Shown here: positions 1 through 12,340 of the stretch, in pieces
Numbering within the stretch: position 1 is the stretch's first letter
How the letters are laid out: every line of letters starts with the position of its first letter
From: Phragmites australis
Lineage: Eukaryota; Streptophyta; Magnoliopsida; Poales; Poaceae
Direction: 5' to 3'
DNA length: 64,000 bases
Assembly: GCF_958298935.1 (NCBI RefSeq)
Contig: NC_084935.1
Span: forward strand, 10,001-74,000
Program-made: the position numbers and the translations under genes
The notes under the pieces: model-generated
What the model was told of the DNA's origin: nothing
The model's database searches: none
What the model saw: the letters and a program-made list of their open reading frames with translations, nothing else

Positions 1-340
1 GGCGAAAAATGGTGTCCCATCCATCGGAGCAACCAGCACGACTTCGACGAGTGCTATGTGTTCAAGAAGAAGCTTGATGAAAAGATCAAGGCAAACGCTG
101 AGCGTGGCAATAAGCAGGCTAAGTCAAACATCGAGGGTAACGAGGCCCAGTTCCATGAGACTGACCACAGCTTGGCGCACATCTTCGGAGGATCCACCAC
201 ATGCGAGTCCAAAAGGCAGTACAAGATGGTCGAGCGAGAAGTCAACTTGGCCCTAACTGCGCCCACTCGGTATCTCAAGGTCGGAACAGTTGATCACCTT
301 TGATCAAACCGACCATCCAGTCACGATACCACATCCTGGT
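1..340 (+). pseudogene. Ty3/gypsy (Tat-type) gag/protease fragment, decayed
   Basis: This is the left visible part of an old gypsy polyprotein. The frame from about position 4 reads WCPIHR...C, the gag tail usual in grass Tat elements, followed by a charged linker. Near 272-280 two bases appear to be missing: the protein continues in another frame as ITFDQTDHP, the standard start of the protease region. The reading stops at 340, where a solo LTR is inserted, and resumes at 4402; across the junction the residues HPG|RYP are recovered. The element starts outside the window. It is non-functional because of the frameshift, later stop codons and two large insertions. Confidence 0.8.
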
Positions 341-3300
341 TGTAACACCCTGATTTTCAGAATTTACAACTTTTTAAAAAAAATTCAAGATTATTGAATA
401 GCTTCACTAGTAGAATAGGTTTAAAACCTATTTTCTTAATCAATCAATCAATATAGGTTATTATTTTGTGTGCATTGCATGCTGTGTTTTGATAGGAGCC
501 AGATAAATGCATTAGAGTTCTTTTTCTTTTTGGCTTTTTGAGTGAAAAAAAATTTGAACAGGTTTTTACAAAACTCAGTAGTGAATAAGTTAAGGATATT
601 AATGGTTGAAATTCAAAATCTTTGAATTCATCATCTATTCAATCCTTGATTATACCTATTCCTTCTCTAGTTCAATTCAAATCTTGTCCAAATCCTTGTA
701 TAAAGTCAATTTCTCCTCTTTCTCAAATTCAACCCAAATCCAAATTCAAATTCCTTGTCTACTCCTATTTTTGTTCAACCTCATTTTTCGTTTCTCTTAA
801 ATTCACTCAAAGCTCAATTCAAATTCAAACCCTATTTAAATTTCTCTATAAAAGTTTCTTTTATAAACCCTAGATATACCTAAAGTTTCTTTGGGCTTAA
901 TCTTACTCAAGTCCAAATCCTTAGCCAAGTCTTCTAGATGGCCCAACAAAGGATCCACTAAATCTGTAAATTTTCACGGAGTCCTAGACAGCCTCATCTT
1001 CCCATGAAGTTTCGGAGTTCAAAACGGCCTCAAATGCAAATCTTGACAATGCCATAGTTGTAAGTCTCGTCGAGACCTTTGATTTGAACTATAGAAGTCC
1101 TCTTTTGGATAATGTAGCTAAGAGTTATGGACCCCGAAATCAGTGCTGCGCAGATAAGTCTGAGTTCAAATAGTTTATCTTGTGGTGCATTTTTTGAAAT
1201 CAAGATGACGTTTTCAGAAGTTCCAATGACTACCAAAATTGTATATATTTTCGAGTAATACAATTTAGAATCAAGAAACGTCCAATTTGGAGTCTTGACG
1301 ATAGAGATATCATCCTCAGAATAGATAGCTGTGAAAAAGGAAATCGTAACCGACTCGAACTCGAATCCGATTCGTGTTCGGTTTGGACTCCACCTCAACA
1401 AGCCACCCCTAGTCCTATAAATATGAGTTCCACACCCTCTCCTACCCCTATTCCATGCCACCAAACCCTAGAAGTCACTGCTGCCTTGTTCGTGCGCCGT
1501 CGTTCGCTGGAGCTGTCGCCACCGTCGCCCGTGATGCGCTACCTCGTCGTCTTCTCCGCGAATCCTCCTTCCTCGACCACCAAAGCAAGGTGAGGACCCC
1601 TTATTCTCCTCCCTTACTACTGTTTTAGCATCATACTAAGTCCCTATCCAAGCCATAGCCTCGGTCAAAGCCTGATCTACACTGCCACGGTCGTCGCCGT
1701 CGCGGACAGCCGCGCTGTAGCCGATTGGCATCGACATTCCTGACCGATCAGAGGGCAAATCCCCAAGACCTTTCACCGGTGCATGTCCCATGATGTTCCC
1801 CATGTCCTCACCAACCAGGTCGGCCAGTAGATTAGCCAAACCACCGTAGTCAAGGTCGACATACCCGCTGTCTGGTTTCTGGACGCGTTCTGCGCGTGCA
1901 CCGGATTTGCATTCGCGTTCCCCGTCAATTCGAAAGCCGTATGGATGCACCAACTACGTCAAGGCGTGTCCCATGGAGTCTTCTACGTGACCCTAGGAGC
2001 CCATCCACGTTTGTGCAATGACACAACCAGGACGCCATTGCCAACCACAGCACGTCGCAGCCATCACCCGTCTCATCTTTGCTGATCGTTCTTCCTCTCA
2101 GTAGATGATCTACCCAAAACTATGCCGTAGCATTGTGTTCCCGAGATATACGAACATCTCTATTCAAACGGTTTCTCAAATTTCATAGCCAATCTCCTGA
2201 AACGCGAGCATCTTCGTTCCTGCATCTGTTCGCGGTCACCACAAAACCTAGAAGCAGTCATCGCTGTTTTGCCGCTACCTTTGATGACCCCTTACAAAAC
2301 TAAACATACCGCTGAGTTAGTCTTTCCACGTTCTACACTATGCTTGCCTCATTTCACTGAAACACCACTGAAGCCCGACATCAATGTCTGTGGCCACGTG
2401 TCCGATCGCTGTCTTCGATGAAACCCGAACCACCATCGCTATATAGAGTCATCAGTAGTATCCTTAATCTCTAAGCGCAACCTTCGGCCTTTTGATCCAT
2501 CATAGGTGGTTGATACTAGACCTCAGCGTATCCCTTCTTTAATCCAAGATGGTACTTGCATAGCATGCCAAGTCAGCACCGCATCATCCTCCTTAGTTTA
2601 GTCAGCCCTATACTTTTTGAATCTTGCGCAATGATGTTGTCAAGCTTGATATAGTGATTGTGCAATAAACTCTTTTCCCATAGGAAGATAACTTCAGTAA
2701 ACTAATCTTTTCTTTCAGTCTAATCCATCTTCCGAAAGCCCATTCTCTTTTCATCTTAACTCCGATTTAGGCAATTCTTGCGTCTAAATGTTTCTAAAAT
2801 CATCCCCATCTAACCATAGTGTTTTTTAAAGTTTTTTTAATAATGTTTGGTATGTTGTTCTTAATGTTTTCCTTTGTGTTGTTTGTCGGTAGTTTTCGCG
2901 ATTAGTCGATAACGTTCTGGAGCAGTTCGAGGGACTTTAAGACCAAGATTTCGACAACACTGAGCAGCATTGGGTAAAAGGCAAGTGTCCTTGATCATCT
3001 TGAATCAATATGATGGGTAGTCACCTATGTTAAGATTTTCCCTAGATTTTTCCCTTATCATACCTTGGAACCTAGGTGATTTATGGTTAGATATCTTTTA
3101 TGAGTATATTGCTTAGCCATGCTTTTAGGATATTGAGAAGTGTCATAATCTTGACTAATGAACATATGCAATATTGGTGGTTAATTTGTTAATGGTCTAG
3201 CAACATGGAACCTTAGGCCTTGAGAAAAGTGGTTTTGATGGTTGTCATGGTTATGATGTTGGTTTAGTGTTTGCTCAAGTAACCTAAGTAAGGACCTGTT

Positions 3301-4396
3301 CATGGAGTGACAACCAAGAAATATCGTACCAACCACGAGACCTGGTATGGGACAGACCTAGCCTATTAATTAGTGGAGTCCAGTTTTGTGCGTGCCAAAC
3401 GGAAGAGCGGATGTGTGGGGACGGCAAAGGCCAGAACCATTTGGTTAGTTATATGAGAGGTGTAGTGGAAGGGAAGGGTGAAAACTTTCCGGAGCTACAA
3501 GGCGCAAAAGGGGGCTTTTGGGTGGTGTGAATCCCACTTTGACGGCGGTGAAACCTAGCGAGTATGCACGTATTGGATGAAACTTTGTAATGGCTTTGAA
3601 GTGACTTTTTGGGTGACACACCACTGGCGTGTGTTAAGTGTCTAGCTAACAGGGCAACATGGAAATCACGATTTTTAGGGAAAGCTGGACAACCTCTACA
3701 GAGTGTAAAAACTGTTATAACAGCCGTACTCACGGTTATGAGAGACTTGGATCCTCACATGATTAGTGGGTTGTGGTTATGGGTTGTGATTATGGGTTGT
3801 GGTTATGGTTTTGGTACAGGGAGTACTAGATGGTTGTGATTTTGGTTATAGTACAGGGAGTACTGAACGGTTATGGTATGCAAGGTGGGGAGCCTTGTAT
3901 GCTAGGTGTTGCACTATATGGGTTATATTCACTTAATAATTATTTAATGCTTTTTGAGTCCAAATATCTTTTCATTACTCGCATTTACGCAAATATACCA
4001 TGTGTTAGCATATTCTTGATATAAGCCTGCATATCATTATCTTTCCCACACTTGCTGAGCGCATTATATGCTCACACTTGCTATTTTCCCTATGCCATGC
4101 GACATGTGTGCTGCTGCTCAGTAAGTGAAGATGTTGAAGACTATCAAGATGAGGTTGTGACGTTCTAGGCGCGTGTCTCTCGGTCGGTTGTCTGCGGTGT
4201 TGTTGGGCACCAGTGCTTCTGCTCCGCTGCAGATATCTTCATAGAAGACAATATATGTCAATTGCTGTAAGAGTTTAACGTTTATTTAATAAAAGTATTA
4301 TTTTTGTTACTTCACCTGTGACGTCCTTATGTGTGTTGAACATCCTGTGCACACATAAGTCGCATCTAATTTTGGCCGTTAAAACCGGGTGTGACA
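341..4396 (+). mobile_element. Solo LTR, about 4.06 kb, Ty3/gypsy type
   Basis: The sequence starts TGTAACACCCTGATTTT and ends AAAACCGGGTGTGACA, giving TG...CA ends with an imperfect terminal inverted repeat. It is flanked by 5-bp target-site duplications, CTGGT (336-340) and CTAGT (4397-4401), one mismatch. Removing it with one duplication restores the host gypsy reading frame. No gag or pol, PBS or PPT is inside and no second LTR is adjacent, so it is a solo LTR left by LTR-LTR recombination. A second copy lies inverted at 29150-33196. The very long LTR and the TGTNACACCC start suggest a Tekay/Del-like chromovirus; that family call is inference. Confidence 0.85.
1415..1423 (+). promoter_or_regulatory. 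Putative LTR TATA box
   Basis: CTATAAATA lies about 1.07 kb into the solo LTR, followed by a pyrimidine-rich stretch. The inverted copy has the same box at about 32144-32152 on the minus strand. The likely role is the U3 promoter with transcription starting about 30 bases downstream. Confidence 0.5.
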
Positions 4397-4401
4397 CTAG
4401 T

Positions 4402-4784
4402 CGATACCCGATCATGGTTGAGCCGACCATACTCAACATCAAAGTCTCCAGAACTCTGATCGATGGTGGTGGTAGTTCACTCAACCTCATTTTCTCCAAA
4501 ACCTTGGACAAGATGGGAATTCAAAGGTTAGAGCTCAAGATGGGAGTGACTTTCCACGGCATAACACCCAACTCATCGACCATGCCTCTCGGCCAGATCG
4601 AGCTGCCGGTCACGTTTGGTATGCCCGATAACTTCCGCACATAAAAGCTGACCTTTGATGTGGCGGACTTCGAGATGGCGTACAATGTGATCCTAGGTCG
4701 TCCAATGCTGGGCAAGTTCATAGCGGTGGTACACTACACCTATCAAACACTCAAGATCCCATGTCCTAAGGGGGCCAATATCAT
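4402..4784 (+). pseudogene. Gypsy protease region, continuation of the host element
   Basis: The frame that was cut at 340 resumes with RYPIMVEPTILNIKVSRTLI, then DGGGSSLNLIF, where an aspartyl protease has its active-site D-S/T-G; here it reads DGGG. A nonsense codon (TAA at about 4642) sits in the motif usually reading FRTEKLTF, consistent with Glu to stop. The downstream AYNVILGRPMLGKF segment is conserved. The piece ends at the ATCAT target site (4780-4784) of the next insertion and continues at 10718. Confidence 0.85.
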
Positions 4785-5670
4785 TGTCGGTGTAATGAAT
4801 AGTGGGGTCCCTGGAGGGCGAACCCTCGCTGGTATGATATCAGCAGATACCATAAGCCACGTTTTTTTGGAACCGCAATCCTCCCGTACAACCAGTCGGC
4901 TACCGCGTGGCCAGCCAGCGACCACGCAACCCGACACTTCGACCGAGTTCCGCGACTAGTCCCCAGGTCGCAGGAGCAAACCCCGCAACCAGTCTCCCCT
5001 GGTCGCGGGTAGGTATGTGTCCTAGCAGTCTAACCACAATAAATGCTTTTTCACTTGAGTGGTTCCCTTCCCCAGGTCCCCCTTTCGGTCGTCCACGGTG
5101 TGGTCAGCGCAGAGCGGCCGTGACCCATCCCGTAGAATTAATCACTACGGGATGGCCTGACAGGCGCGGCAGGAGTTCTTTTGCAGGTGCGCAGGCGGCG
5201 TGTGGGGATGAGACAGGACAGTTTGGGCTATCGAGATGACACAGGTGGTGGAGCGATGGGACGGGCTCTGTGTCAACGTAGAGCAAATAGGATACATCCG
5301 CTTCTAGTTACGATAGGCCTAGGTGAGTAGCTCGGGCTAGGCCTGAGTCTATGTCTCGGTTCGTGTGTAAGTACTCTCTCCCTCTTATATATAAAGGGAA
5401 GAGTACCAGACTTGTTCAGGGAGGTTCCTTCGGGGCCCAACAAGGAAAGGGCTGGGCAAGAAGAGCAAGGGTAATTGGCTTAGATCACAGAAAGAAGAAT
5501 ACACAGGATGTAGGGCTATTACCCTGAGGGGTGGCCTGAACCTGGATAAACCCTGGTGTTCTTGTGCTACACACATACACAACCTGATCCAACGTACGCT
5601 TCTAGAACGAGGTTCATGCACCCATCATCCGATACACCCCGAAATCACTGTCAGGGATTTACCCTCGACA
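4785..5670 (+). repeat. 5' LTR of the nested Tat element
   Basis: It starts TGTCGGTGTAATG and ends ACCCTCGACA, 886 bp. A TATA box (TATATATAAA, 5386-5394) marks the U3/R promoter. It pairs with the LTR at 9839-10712, whose first dinucleotide has mutated from TG to TA. Confidence 0.9.
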
Positions 5671-5690
5671 TTTGGCGCGCCAGGTAGGGG
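5671..5690 (+). other. Primer-binding-site region of the nested Tat element
   Basis: The motif TGGCGCGCCAGGTAGGGG follows the 5' LTR immediately. The same motif is found after the LTR at 47140-48536 and, inverted, next to the LTR at 37748-38667. I do not assign the tRNA. Confidence 0.65.
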
Positions 5691-7746
5691 GCGCATTTCC
5701 GAGTTCGGGATTCAAGTTGCTGTAAGGTGTTCTTCGTTGGGTATGACCCAGACGGAGCCGATATGTCCCAAGCTCAAGACATCGGATTAGGATCCGAGGG
5801 CCCCGGGAGGCTGCTGAGGCATCCATGCTCCCAGCGCCAAGGAGAGCTCACGAACCACAAACTCTGGGGAATGGGTTTCTTCGGTGGCAGCCCCCCTCCC
5901 CCCCGGAGGATCACTCACCACGCAAGGACTGCCACCCTCAGCCCTGTGACATGAACCAAAACCATCGGGCAATTATGATTCGATTCGACAAAAGAATATC
6001 GGGGAACTAATCACGTGTGTCATTTCTACGTGCAGGTTCAACCCCAGGACGAATAGAAGGGCCTACACCTCAAACTTCGGGCACAAGTAACGACCACTCC
6101 CCAAAGGAAGGGGGGAATCCTTGCTCTACCTTGTAGGATTTCAAAGGGTCACGAACGCGACACTGGTCGCTCAGCAGGGCATGCTTCCTCCCGACCAGAA
6201 AGGAGTAAGCACAGGACCATGCATCGTTAGGTACATGATTCAATTCTATTTTTTCAGTTGTTAAAAACGAAGCGGAGTATGAGGGCCTCTTAACTGGAAC
6301 ACGAACATCGCCCACACGGGGAGAAACACCTACTAGCGATGAGGGACTCGCTACTAGGTGAAACCCCGTCGCCAAGGGGTCTTCAGTGCTCGGACCGAAC
6401 AATGGCGACATACCTCTCTGAAGTGAGAAAGCTAGAGCAATGCTCCATCGGCTAGGAAGTTACACACGTCCCTCGCAAGGATTTTTCCCTGACCAATGGG
6501 CTGGCCCGTCTAACCCCTTCTTGCGAACCTGTCCCGGTCAGAGTCTTTGAGAAAAAGACTCACACGGCCACCTGCTGCGGTCTCGGGCAGAGCGGAAGGG
6601 ATGCTTCGCTCAGAAATGGAACACCAGAGGCAACACATTTGGAGGAAACGCCTCCCTCGGTGCCGTCGACCTTAGGTGGACACTATGTGGACGCCTTGCT
6701 CGATTCGAGTACGACCTAGATGGATCAGATCTCGGACTACCTTCAGAATCAAGCAACCCCTAATGACGATGTGTCAGCAGAAAAGGTCATGTGGGCTAAC
6801 CACGAGAATCCTCCTTGGTAGAGGAACGCCTCTACCACCAAGGGAGCAATAGCCCTTTAATGAAGTATATCGCTCAGGATGGGGGGAGCACAGCACTCAT
6901 TAACGCCCTCGGAGGCAGACGAGGAGGCCGAACCTCTCACCACCCTCCAAGGTGCTCGCGAGCAGGTGAAAGGGTGCAAGTCACGCCAACACCATGACAG
7001 GAATACCTGCCTACCAGCCCGAACACTACAAACCATACCACTCTCTTGACTTGTCGCTATCTGGGGGCTGGACGTCGTGCGACCGTTCTCTAAAGCCCCA
7101 AGCAGCCATAAATTCCTAGCCTTAGGCACGGCCATGACCATCGCACGCGGAACAGGTCGCAGGTCACTAACGACCTACAGTTCCCCAGCCTCGTGCAGTC
7201 GGGTTGACCGGGGTGGTCGGCCGCCGATCATACAGCTCGCGAAACGTCAGCTTTACGTATGAGGCTGCTCGAAGACAAGCCTGTTTTGACTATTTTGCAA
7301 GACCTTCCGGATGAGTGTGGACATGACTTGTAAGTTTTTCCAAATTAAAGTAATCAAACCCTTTATGTTGTAGGACTCCATGGAAGAACGTGTTTTCCCG
7401 CCACATTCCGAGATTTGTTGGCCCGCTCGCTCGTGTTGACAGGATGAGATCCGAAACTAACCCACTCGTACGATGACAGGTAACGGCGCCCGAGGGTTAA
7501 CGACCACATTGTCACAAGACCTAAATCGGGTCAAGCGTTGGTCGCCATCGAAAGGCTCATCGCGCTAAGGGTCTCCCTTAGCGTCAGGAATTTTGCTCGC
7601 AAGCGGCTTAATGCGATCCTCCCTGAGCAGCGTAGGCACTCCGAAGAATATTTGTCATCCAAACACGGAGAAAAACCACATAAGGGCCAAATGCCTATCA
7701 TTACAGAGCCTAGGGGCTGTTTCCAGATAAGCCTACGACATTCCTC
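5691..7746. other. Internal region of the Tat element without recognised coding sequence
   Basis: Only short open frames are found on either strand, with no gag, protease, RT or integrase motif. The stretch takes the place of gag-pol in an autonomous element and looks like a rearranged or decayed remnant. Confidence 0.5.
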
Positions 7747-9430
7747 CTAAGACCCAAAAATACCCCTGAGGGGGTTGAACCAGACGGTCCACAGACAGGA
7801 ACGAATGACATACAAAAATAAATCAGCTCGGGCACCAAGTTCCTCCGTTGTCATCCGAGTACCTTCAAAACTGGCGCCGACTGCCGACAAGAGGTCCAGG
7901 ACAGGGAAGTGGTGGCTTATGTAGGCAAGGGCCAGGCAGGCGCCAGAGAGTCTGACCTCGAAAAGAGGGTCTCCAACGGTCTTGCAAATCCTCTGCTCAA
8001 GGCCACCTGCCTCCTCGGATGCCACCAGGAACCACTCGACATGACCAGACACGGTGTTCCCAGAAGTCGAATGGACCTGGACGCCGGCGGACCGAAGCAA
8101 CGAGTCGAAGGGGGTGAAGGCTCGACTGAGTTGGTTGTAGAATGACACTCGCTTCTCGTCGCTCTCCTTGGTTGGCCGCTCGAGTTCCTTTCGCACCGCA
8201 TAGAAATCTTCCCGGCAATGGCGAAGGTTGTCGTAGAACTCCTCCCTCTGTCAGGCGTTTTCCCTGGTCACCCACTCCAGATCCCTCGTCGCTTAGAACA
8301 ACTCCTCCCGGCAGGCTAGTCAAAAAGCAAAGCGCAAGCCACATCGGTGTCCGCTAGACGAACCCTACTGGTGTAACCTAGGACCATCATGCAGGGAGAG
8401 TGCTCAGTACAACGCACCTTGAAGGCCGCTCAAAGTACTCTCCCGCTCGGCCACAGACCCCCACACACGTCTAACCGCCACATCCAAGGATTGTCGGTCG
8501 GAAGGGTGGTCGACGGATATGGTTGAGGATTCGATGGGGGCTGGGGATGCCAATCAGCGTGAACGGCAGATCGGTTTGGGCGGGAGGCTCAGACACTCTG
8601 GGAACTCCCCTATCACAATGACACAATCTTATCAGGAAACAAAGGCGTGAGAGCTCCATTCAAAAAAAATTACACAGTAAAGATCACAATCGAGTTTTTT
8701 TTAACTTCTCGGCGGCCAGCGCGGCTCTTCTCTTGGAAGAACTCGCTGCACCTCCTCTACAATCAGCCATCTACTTCTCCAGCTCAACGCATCTGTTGGT
8801 CGTCGTCTCCTTCTCTTCAACCAGCTTGCGAACGGTGGCCAGGAAATGGCTGACCCATGAGAGCAAGTCAGAAGTCGAGGCAGACCTCTCGACCAGGCCT
8901 GTGGGGCCAGGAGCCGCCATCAATGCACCAAGGGGCAAAACCCACTCTGGCTTTGGCGCCAGGATATCAGGCCGGGGCACCGTCAGGGGGACGGCCGTGG
9001 CAATCGCAGAGGCGTGGCGTGAGGTGGTCGTGCCGCAGCCGAGAGCAGGGGCCTTTTTTCACGCCGCCGACAAGGACATGTGTCGATTACTCTGGAATTG
9101 AAATCATAGGAAAGAAACAGATGGATAGTTAACGAGCTTGTTAAATTTCATAAGCAATCCTTGAATAGAAGACTGCCTGTTTGCGTGAAGGAAGGGCCCG
9201 TTCACAGCTGGTTCACTCCCGTTCAAGGAGAAAGAGGGAACGAGACCCGCCAAGAAAAATGAGGCAAAGATTATGATCTCCCCCTGGCAGGGAGCGGGAA
9301 CATCTCCCCCAGGGCGGTACCCAGAAGACAAACGGTGCGGAAGCAGATGATTCTCGTACATCTGCTTTAGCTTCACGGCAGTACATTTGGACTTGGGGAA
9401 ATCGGCCTCCTTTCCGATGCGCGGCGCCAT
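7747..9430 (-). pseudogene. Decayed antisense gene, PF04195-like, in the nested Tat element
   Basis: Read on minus, a TATA box (about 9537-9546) is followed by an ATG at 9430 starting MAPRIGKEADFPKSK, then YENHLLP and IIIFASFFLAGLVPSFS. This matches the start and the hydrophobic FF-AGLVPPFS block of the 'putative gypsy type transposon' family PF04195, also seen in the intact relative at 50539-53754. Frame breaks follow; the distal part (7747-8196) reads FDSLLRSAGV...VEWFLVASEE...CLALAYISHHFP, a C-terminal block I associate with the same antisense proteins of grass Tat elements. Frameshifts and deletions make it non-functional. Its place, antisense and upstream of the PPT, matches the copy at 50.5-53.8 kb. 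Confidence 0.7.
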
Positions 9431-9825
9431 GAGGGTGCAGTGGTGGTTGTTTGAAAAGCTCCAGTGGGGGCTGGAGGCGAAGGTCTCCAACGCAAGGGCT
9501 TGGGTGGCGGAGAGATTTCTGGGGCTTTCCATCCTCCCATTTATAGGATCAGTTCAGTTTCGCCGCTTCGACTCCCAAGGATCCGTTTGGGGAACCAAAA
9601 TTCCCTCGTAATCCAGTGCCCATTATGGTTTCTTTTTCCCACTATCCATTTTCTAGGGACGGTTAACCTCCCCTCGGGATGCAGTTTTCTGGGGTGACCA
9701 CGAGATTGGATCGTGTCGATGACCACCCCCCGGGTGAACTCATGTTCACCTACGGCCCGAGTGTTGCGACCAGATCCAGCCACGGTCATCTGACAAACTG
9801 CTTAGTCTACCACATCCGCGAGGGA

Positions 9826-9838
9826 GCTTGGGGGCTAC
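9826..9838 (+). other. Polypurine tract of the nested Tat element
   Basis: GCTTGGGGGCTAC abuts the 3' LTR. The same tract precedes the LTR at 38667 (inverted), and a variant ending GGGGGCTAC precedes the LTR at 54250. Confidence 0.75.
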
Positions 9839-10712
9839 TATCGGTGTAAAGAATAGTGGGGTCCCTGGCGGGCGGATCCTCACCGGTATGATATCAGCAG
9901 ATACCGTAAGCCACATTATTTTCTAGAACTGTGGTCCTCAAGCATGACTAGTCGGCAACCGCGTGTCCAGCCAGCAACCACGCAACCCGACACTCCGACC
10001 GGGTTCCGCGACCAGTCCCTAGGTCGCAGGAGCAAACCCCGTAACCAGTCCCCCCCTAGTCGCGGGGTAGGTATGTGTCCTAGTAGTCTAATCACAATAA
10101 ATAGTTTTTCACTTGAGTGGTCTCCTTCCGGTCGTCCGCGGCGTGGTCGGCGTAGAGCAGCCGTGACCCGTCCCATAGCATTAATCACTACGGGATGGCC
10201 TAACAGGCGTGGCAGGAGTCCTTTTGCAGGTGTGCAGGTGGCACATGGGGATGGGACAGGACAGTTCGAGCAACCGGGATGACGTAGGCGGTGGAGCGAT
10301 GAGACAGGCTCTGTGGCAATGTAGAGCAAATGAGATATGTCCGCTTCTAGTAATGATAGGCCTAGGTGAGTAGCTCAGGCTAGGCCTGAGTCTATTTCTC
10401 GGTTCATATGTAAGTACTCTCTCCCTCTGATATATAAAGGGAAGAGTACCGGGCTTGTTCGGGGAGGTTCCTTTGGGGCTCAACAAGGAAAGGGCTGGGG
10501 AAGAAGAGCATGGGTAACTAGCTTAGACCACAGAAAGAAGAATACACATGATGTAGGGCTATTACCTTGAGGGGGGCCTAAACCTGAATAAACCCTGGTG
10601 TTCTTGTGCTATACACATACACAGCCGGATCCAACGTACGCTTCCCGAACAAGGATCACGCACCCATCATCCGATACACCCTAGAATCATTGTTAGGGAT
10701 TTACCCTCGACA
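9839..10712 (+). repeat. 3' LTR of the nested Tat element
   Basis: 874 bp, starting TATCGGTG (TG mutated to TA) and ending CCCTCGACA, followed by the target-site copy ATCAT. TATA box at about 10431-10437. Confidence 0.9.
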
Positions 10713-10717
10713 ATCAT

Positions 10718-11208
10718 TAAAAAGGATCAGCGCGCAATGGTCAAATGCGACAAGCAAAGCCTGGATATGGTCGAACACTTCAGTCGAGTGGCCATCACTC
10801 CCAAGGACGCAAAATCTAAGCGTCAAAAGCACCAAGGTTTCGTCGAGGCCAAAGATTTCAGGCTCGTAAGTCTTGCTGGCACTTTTGAGTCTGATGACGC
10901 CAAAGGAAAGAACAAGGACGGCGTCAACAACAAAAAGACCGATGGTTGCGTCAAGGCAGTACCCCTCAACCCGTCTGAACCATCCAAGACGGTTAAGATT
11001 GGGGCCAATCTTGACCCCAAATAGGAACTCGAGCTCATCACCTTCCTCCAAGCAAACCAAGACGTGTTTGCATAGCAACCGTCCGATATGCCTAGGGTCC
11101 CCAGGGAGGTGATCGAGCATCGACTAGCTGTTAAACCTAATGCCAAGCATGTGGTGTAGAAGCAGCGAAGATTTACGGAAGATAAGAAGCGCGAGCTTAA
11201 CGCTTTCT
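10718..11208 (+). pseudogene. Gypsy protease-RT linker and RT start, last piece of the host element
   Basis: The polyprotein frame resumes as IKKDQRAMVKCDKQSLDMVEHF after the ATCAT duplication. At about 11060-11200 it reads QPSDMPRVPREVIEHRLAVKP, the usual entry to the Tat reverse transcriptase. Two stop codons (FA*QPSD, where Trp is expected, and HVV*KQRR) interrupt it. Similarity ends at about 11208 within the first RT residues, so the rest of the element has been lost. Confidence 0.8.
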
Positions 11209-11825
11209 CGCTAGCGCCAAGCTCGACGTGGTAACCACGGCTGGGCTGGAGTTGAGAGTGCTGTTGCGGTGGCGAGCGGAGGTGGGAATGGAGGGAGGAG
11301 AGGAACGCGGGATGGGCCATGGCAGAGACGGAGTGGGGAAGGGGCGAGGGGAGGGCAAGGGCAGCGATGAGGGAGGGAGGTGGGAAGGGGCGATGGGGTT
11401 GAGCCCGCGCTGCCTCGCCGACGAACGCGGAGGTGGTGGGGTCAGCGAAGCTCATTGCCCAGCTGCGATAGTCCACACGCTGACGCTTGCGTGGGGCTGG
11501 AGAGGGGAAGGGGGAGGCGGTGGAGGGGAGGAAGATGGTGATTTGGTGGCCATGGGCAGAGGTGGAGGCGTGGGAGAAGAGGGGGCGTGACGGCGGGGTT
11601 GGGTGCCTACGGGGCGGCGGCAAAGGCATCGTTGGTGATCTCGCCCTCCTCCATGTCGTCCTCCTCCGGCTCGTGGCCCCGAGAGCCCGCGAACGCAGGC
11701 CTCGTCTCGGTCTCCTCAGCCATGGCGGTGTTGCGGAGCAGAGACAATCACGATTAGGTGGGCGGGTAGAAATGGGGCCGGTGCAATTAGTGGCGGGAAG
11801 GAGGGTCAAACGCAGGCTTTTCGTA
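11209..11825. other. GC-rich spacer of unknown origin
   Basis: This is purine-rich on + (GGAGG/GGGGA runs). A long open frame exists on minus (10823-11878) but it crosses the gypsy remnant and is Pro/Arg/Ser low-complexity, so I do not call a gene. I recognise no domain. Confidence 0.5.
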
Positions 11826-12340
11826 TGAAAGCATGCCGCCTCCATGTGTGGACAGGCGTGGACGGGTGGGGCCGCCACCCATACATGCTGTTAGATGAAA
11901 ATTGTGCAACAGATCAAATGCCGCAAAATTGATTTGGGTAGATAATTGATAGGTGAGAAATTTTTTTGGAAAAACTTGTGCTTTATAGTATAGATGAAAG
12001 CACGCTGCCTCCGCATGTGGATGGGCGTGGATGTGTGTGGACGGGTGGGGCTGCCGCCCATGCATGCTGTTGGATGGAAACTGTGCAACAGATCCAATGT
12101 CGTAAAATTGATTTGGGTAGATAATTGATGGGTGAGAAATATTTTTGGAAAAATTCGTGCTTTATAGTATAGAAAAGCACGCCGCCTCCACGTGTGGACG
12201 TGCGTGGACAGGTGGAGCCGCCGCCCATGCATGCTGTTGGATGAAAATTGTGCAACGGATTCAATGCCGCAAAATTGATTTGGGTAGATAATTGATGGGT
12301 GAGAAATATTTTTAGAAAAACTCATGCTTTACAGTATAGA
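11826..12340. repeat. Three tandem units of about 173 bp
   Basis: Units start at about 11826, 11996 and 12173. Each begins near GAAAGCA(T/C)GC, includes ATGCTGTT(A/G)GATG and TTGATTTGGGTAGATAATTG, and ends in GCTTTATAGTATAGA. Units differ by scattered substitutions. The array ends in a partial CAGTATAGA. I cannot assign it to a transposon family. Confidence 0.85.

Larger units (their letters stand above)
4785..10712 (+). mobile_element. Complete nested Tat-type LTR retrotransposon, non-autonomous
   Basis: Two related LTRs (4785-5670 and 9839-10712) flank about 4.17 kb of internal sequence. The target-site duplication ATCAT (4780-4784 and 10713-10717) is perfect. Directly after the first LTR lies TTTGGCGCGCCAGGTAGGGG, the PBS-side motif shared by all Tat-type copies here; directly before the second lies the purine-rich GCTTGGGGGCTAC (PPT). 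No gag or pol is recognisable in the forward direction, so it would have needed proteins from another element. A decayed antisense gene occupies about 7747-9430. LTRs visibly diverge by several percent, so it is older than the copy at 47140. Confidence 0.9.

Noticed and set aside
8647..9132. Overlapping + strand frames of 68-122 codons
   Set aside because: They lie opposite the decayed antisense PF04195-like gene and show no gag or pol motif.
10823..11878. 351-codon open frame on minus
   Set aside because: It overlaps the gypsy remnant and GC-rich spacer, is Pro/Ser/Arg low-complexity and shows no domain.
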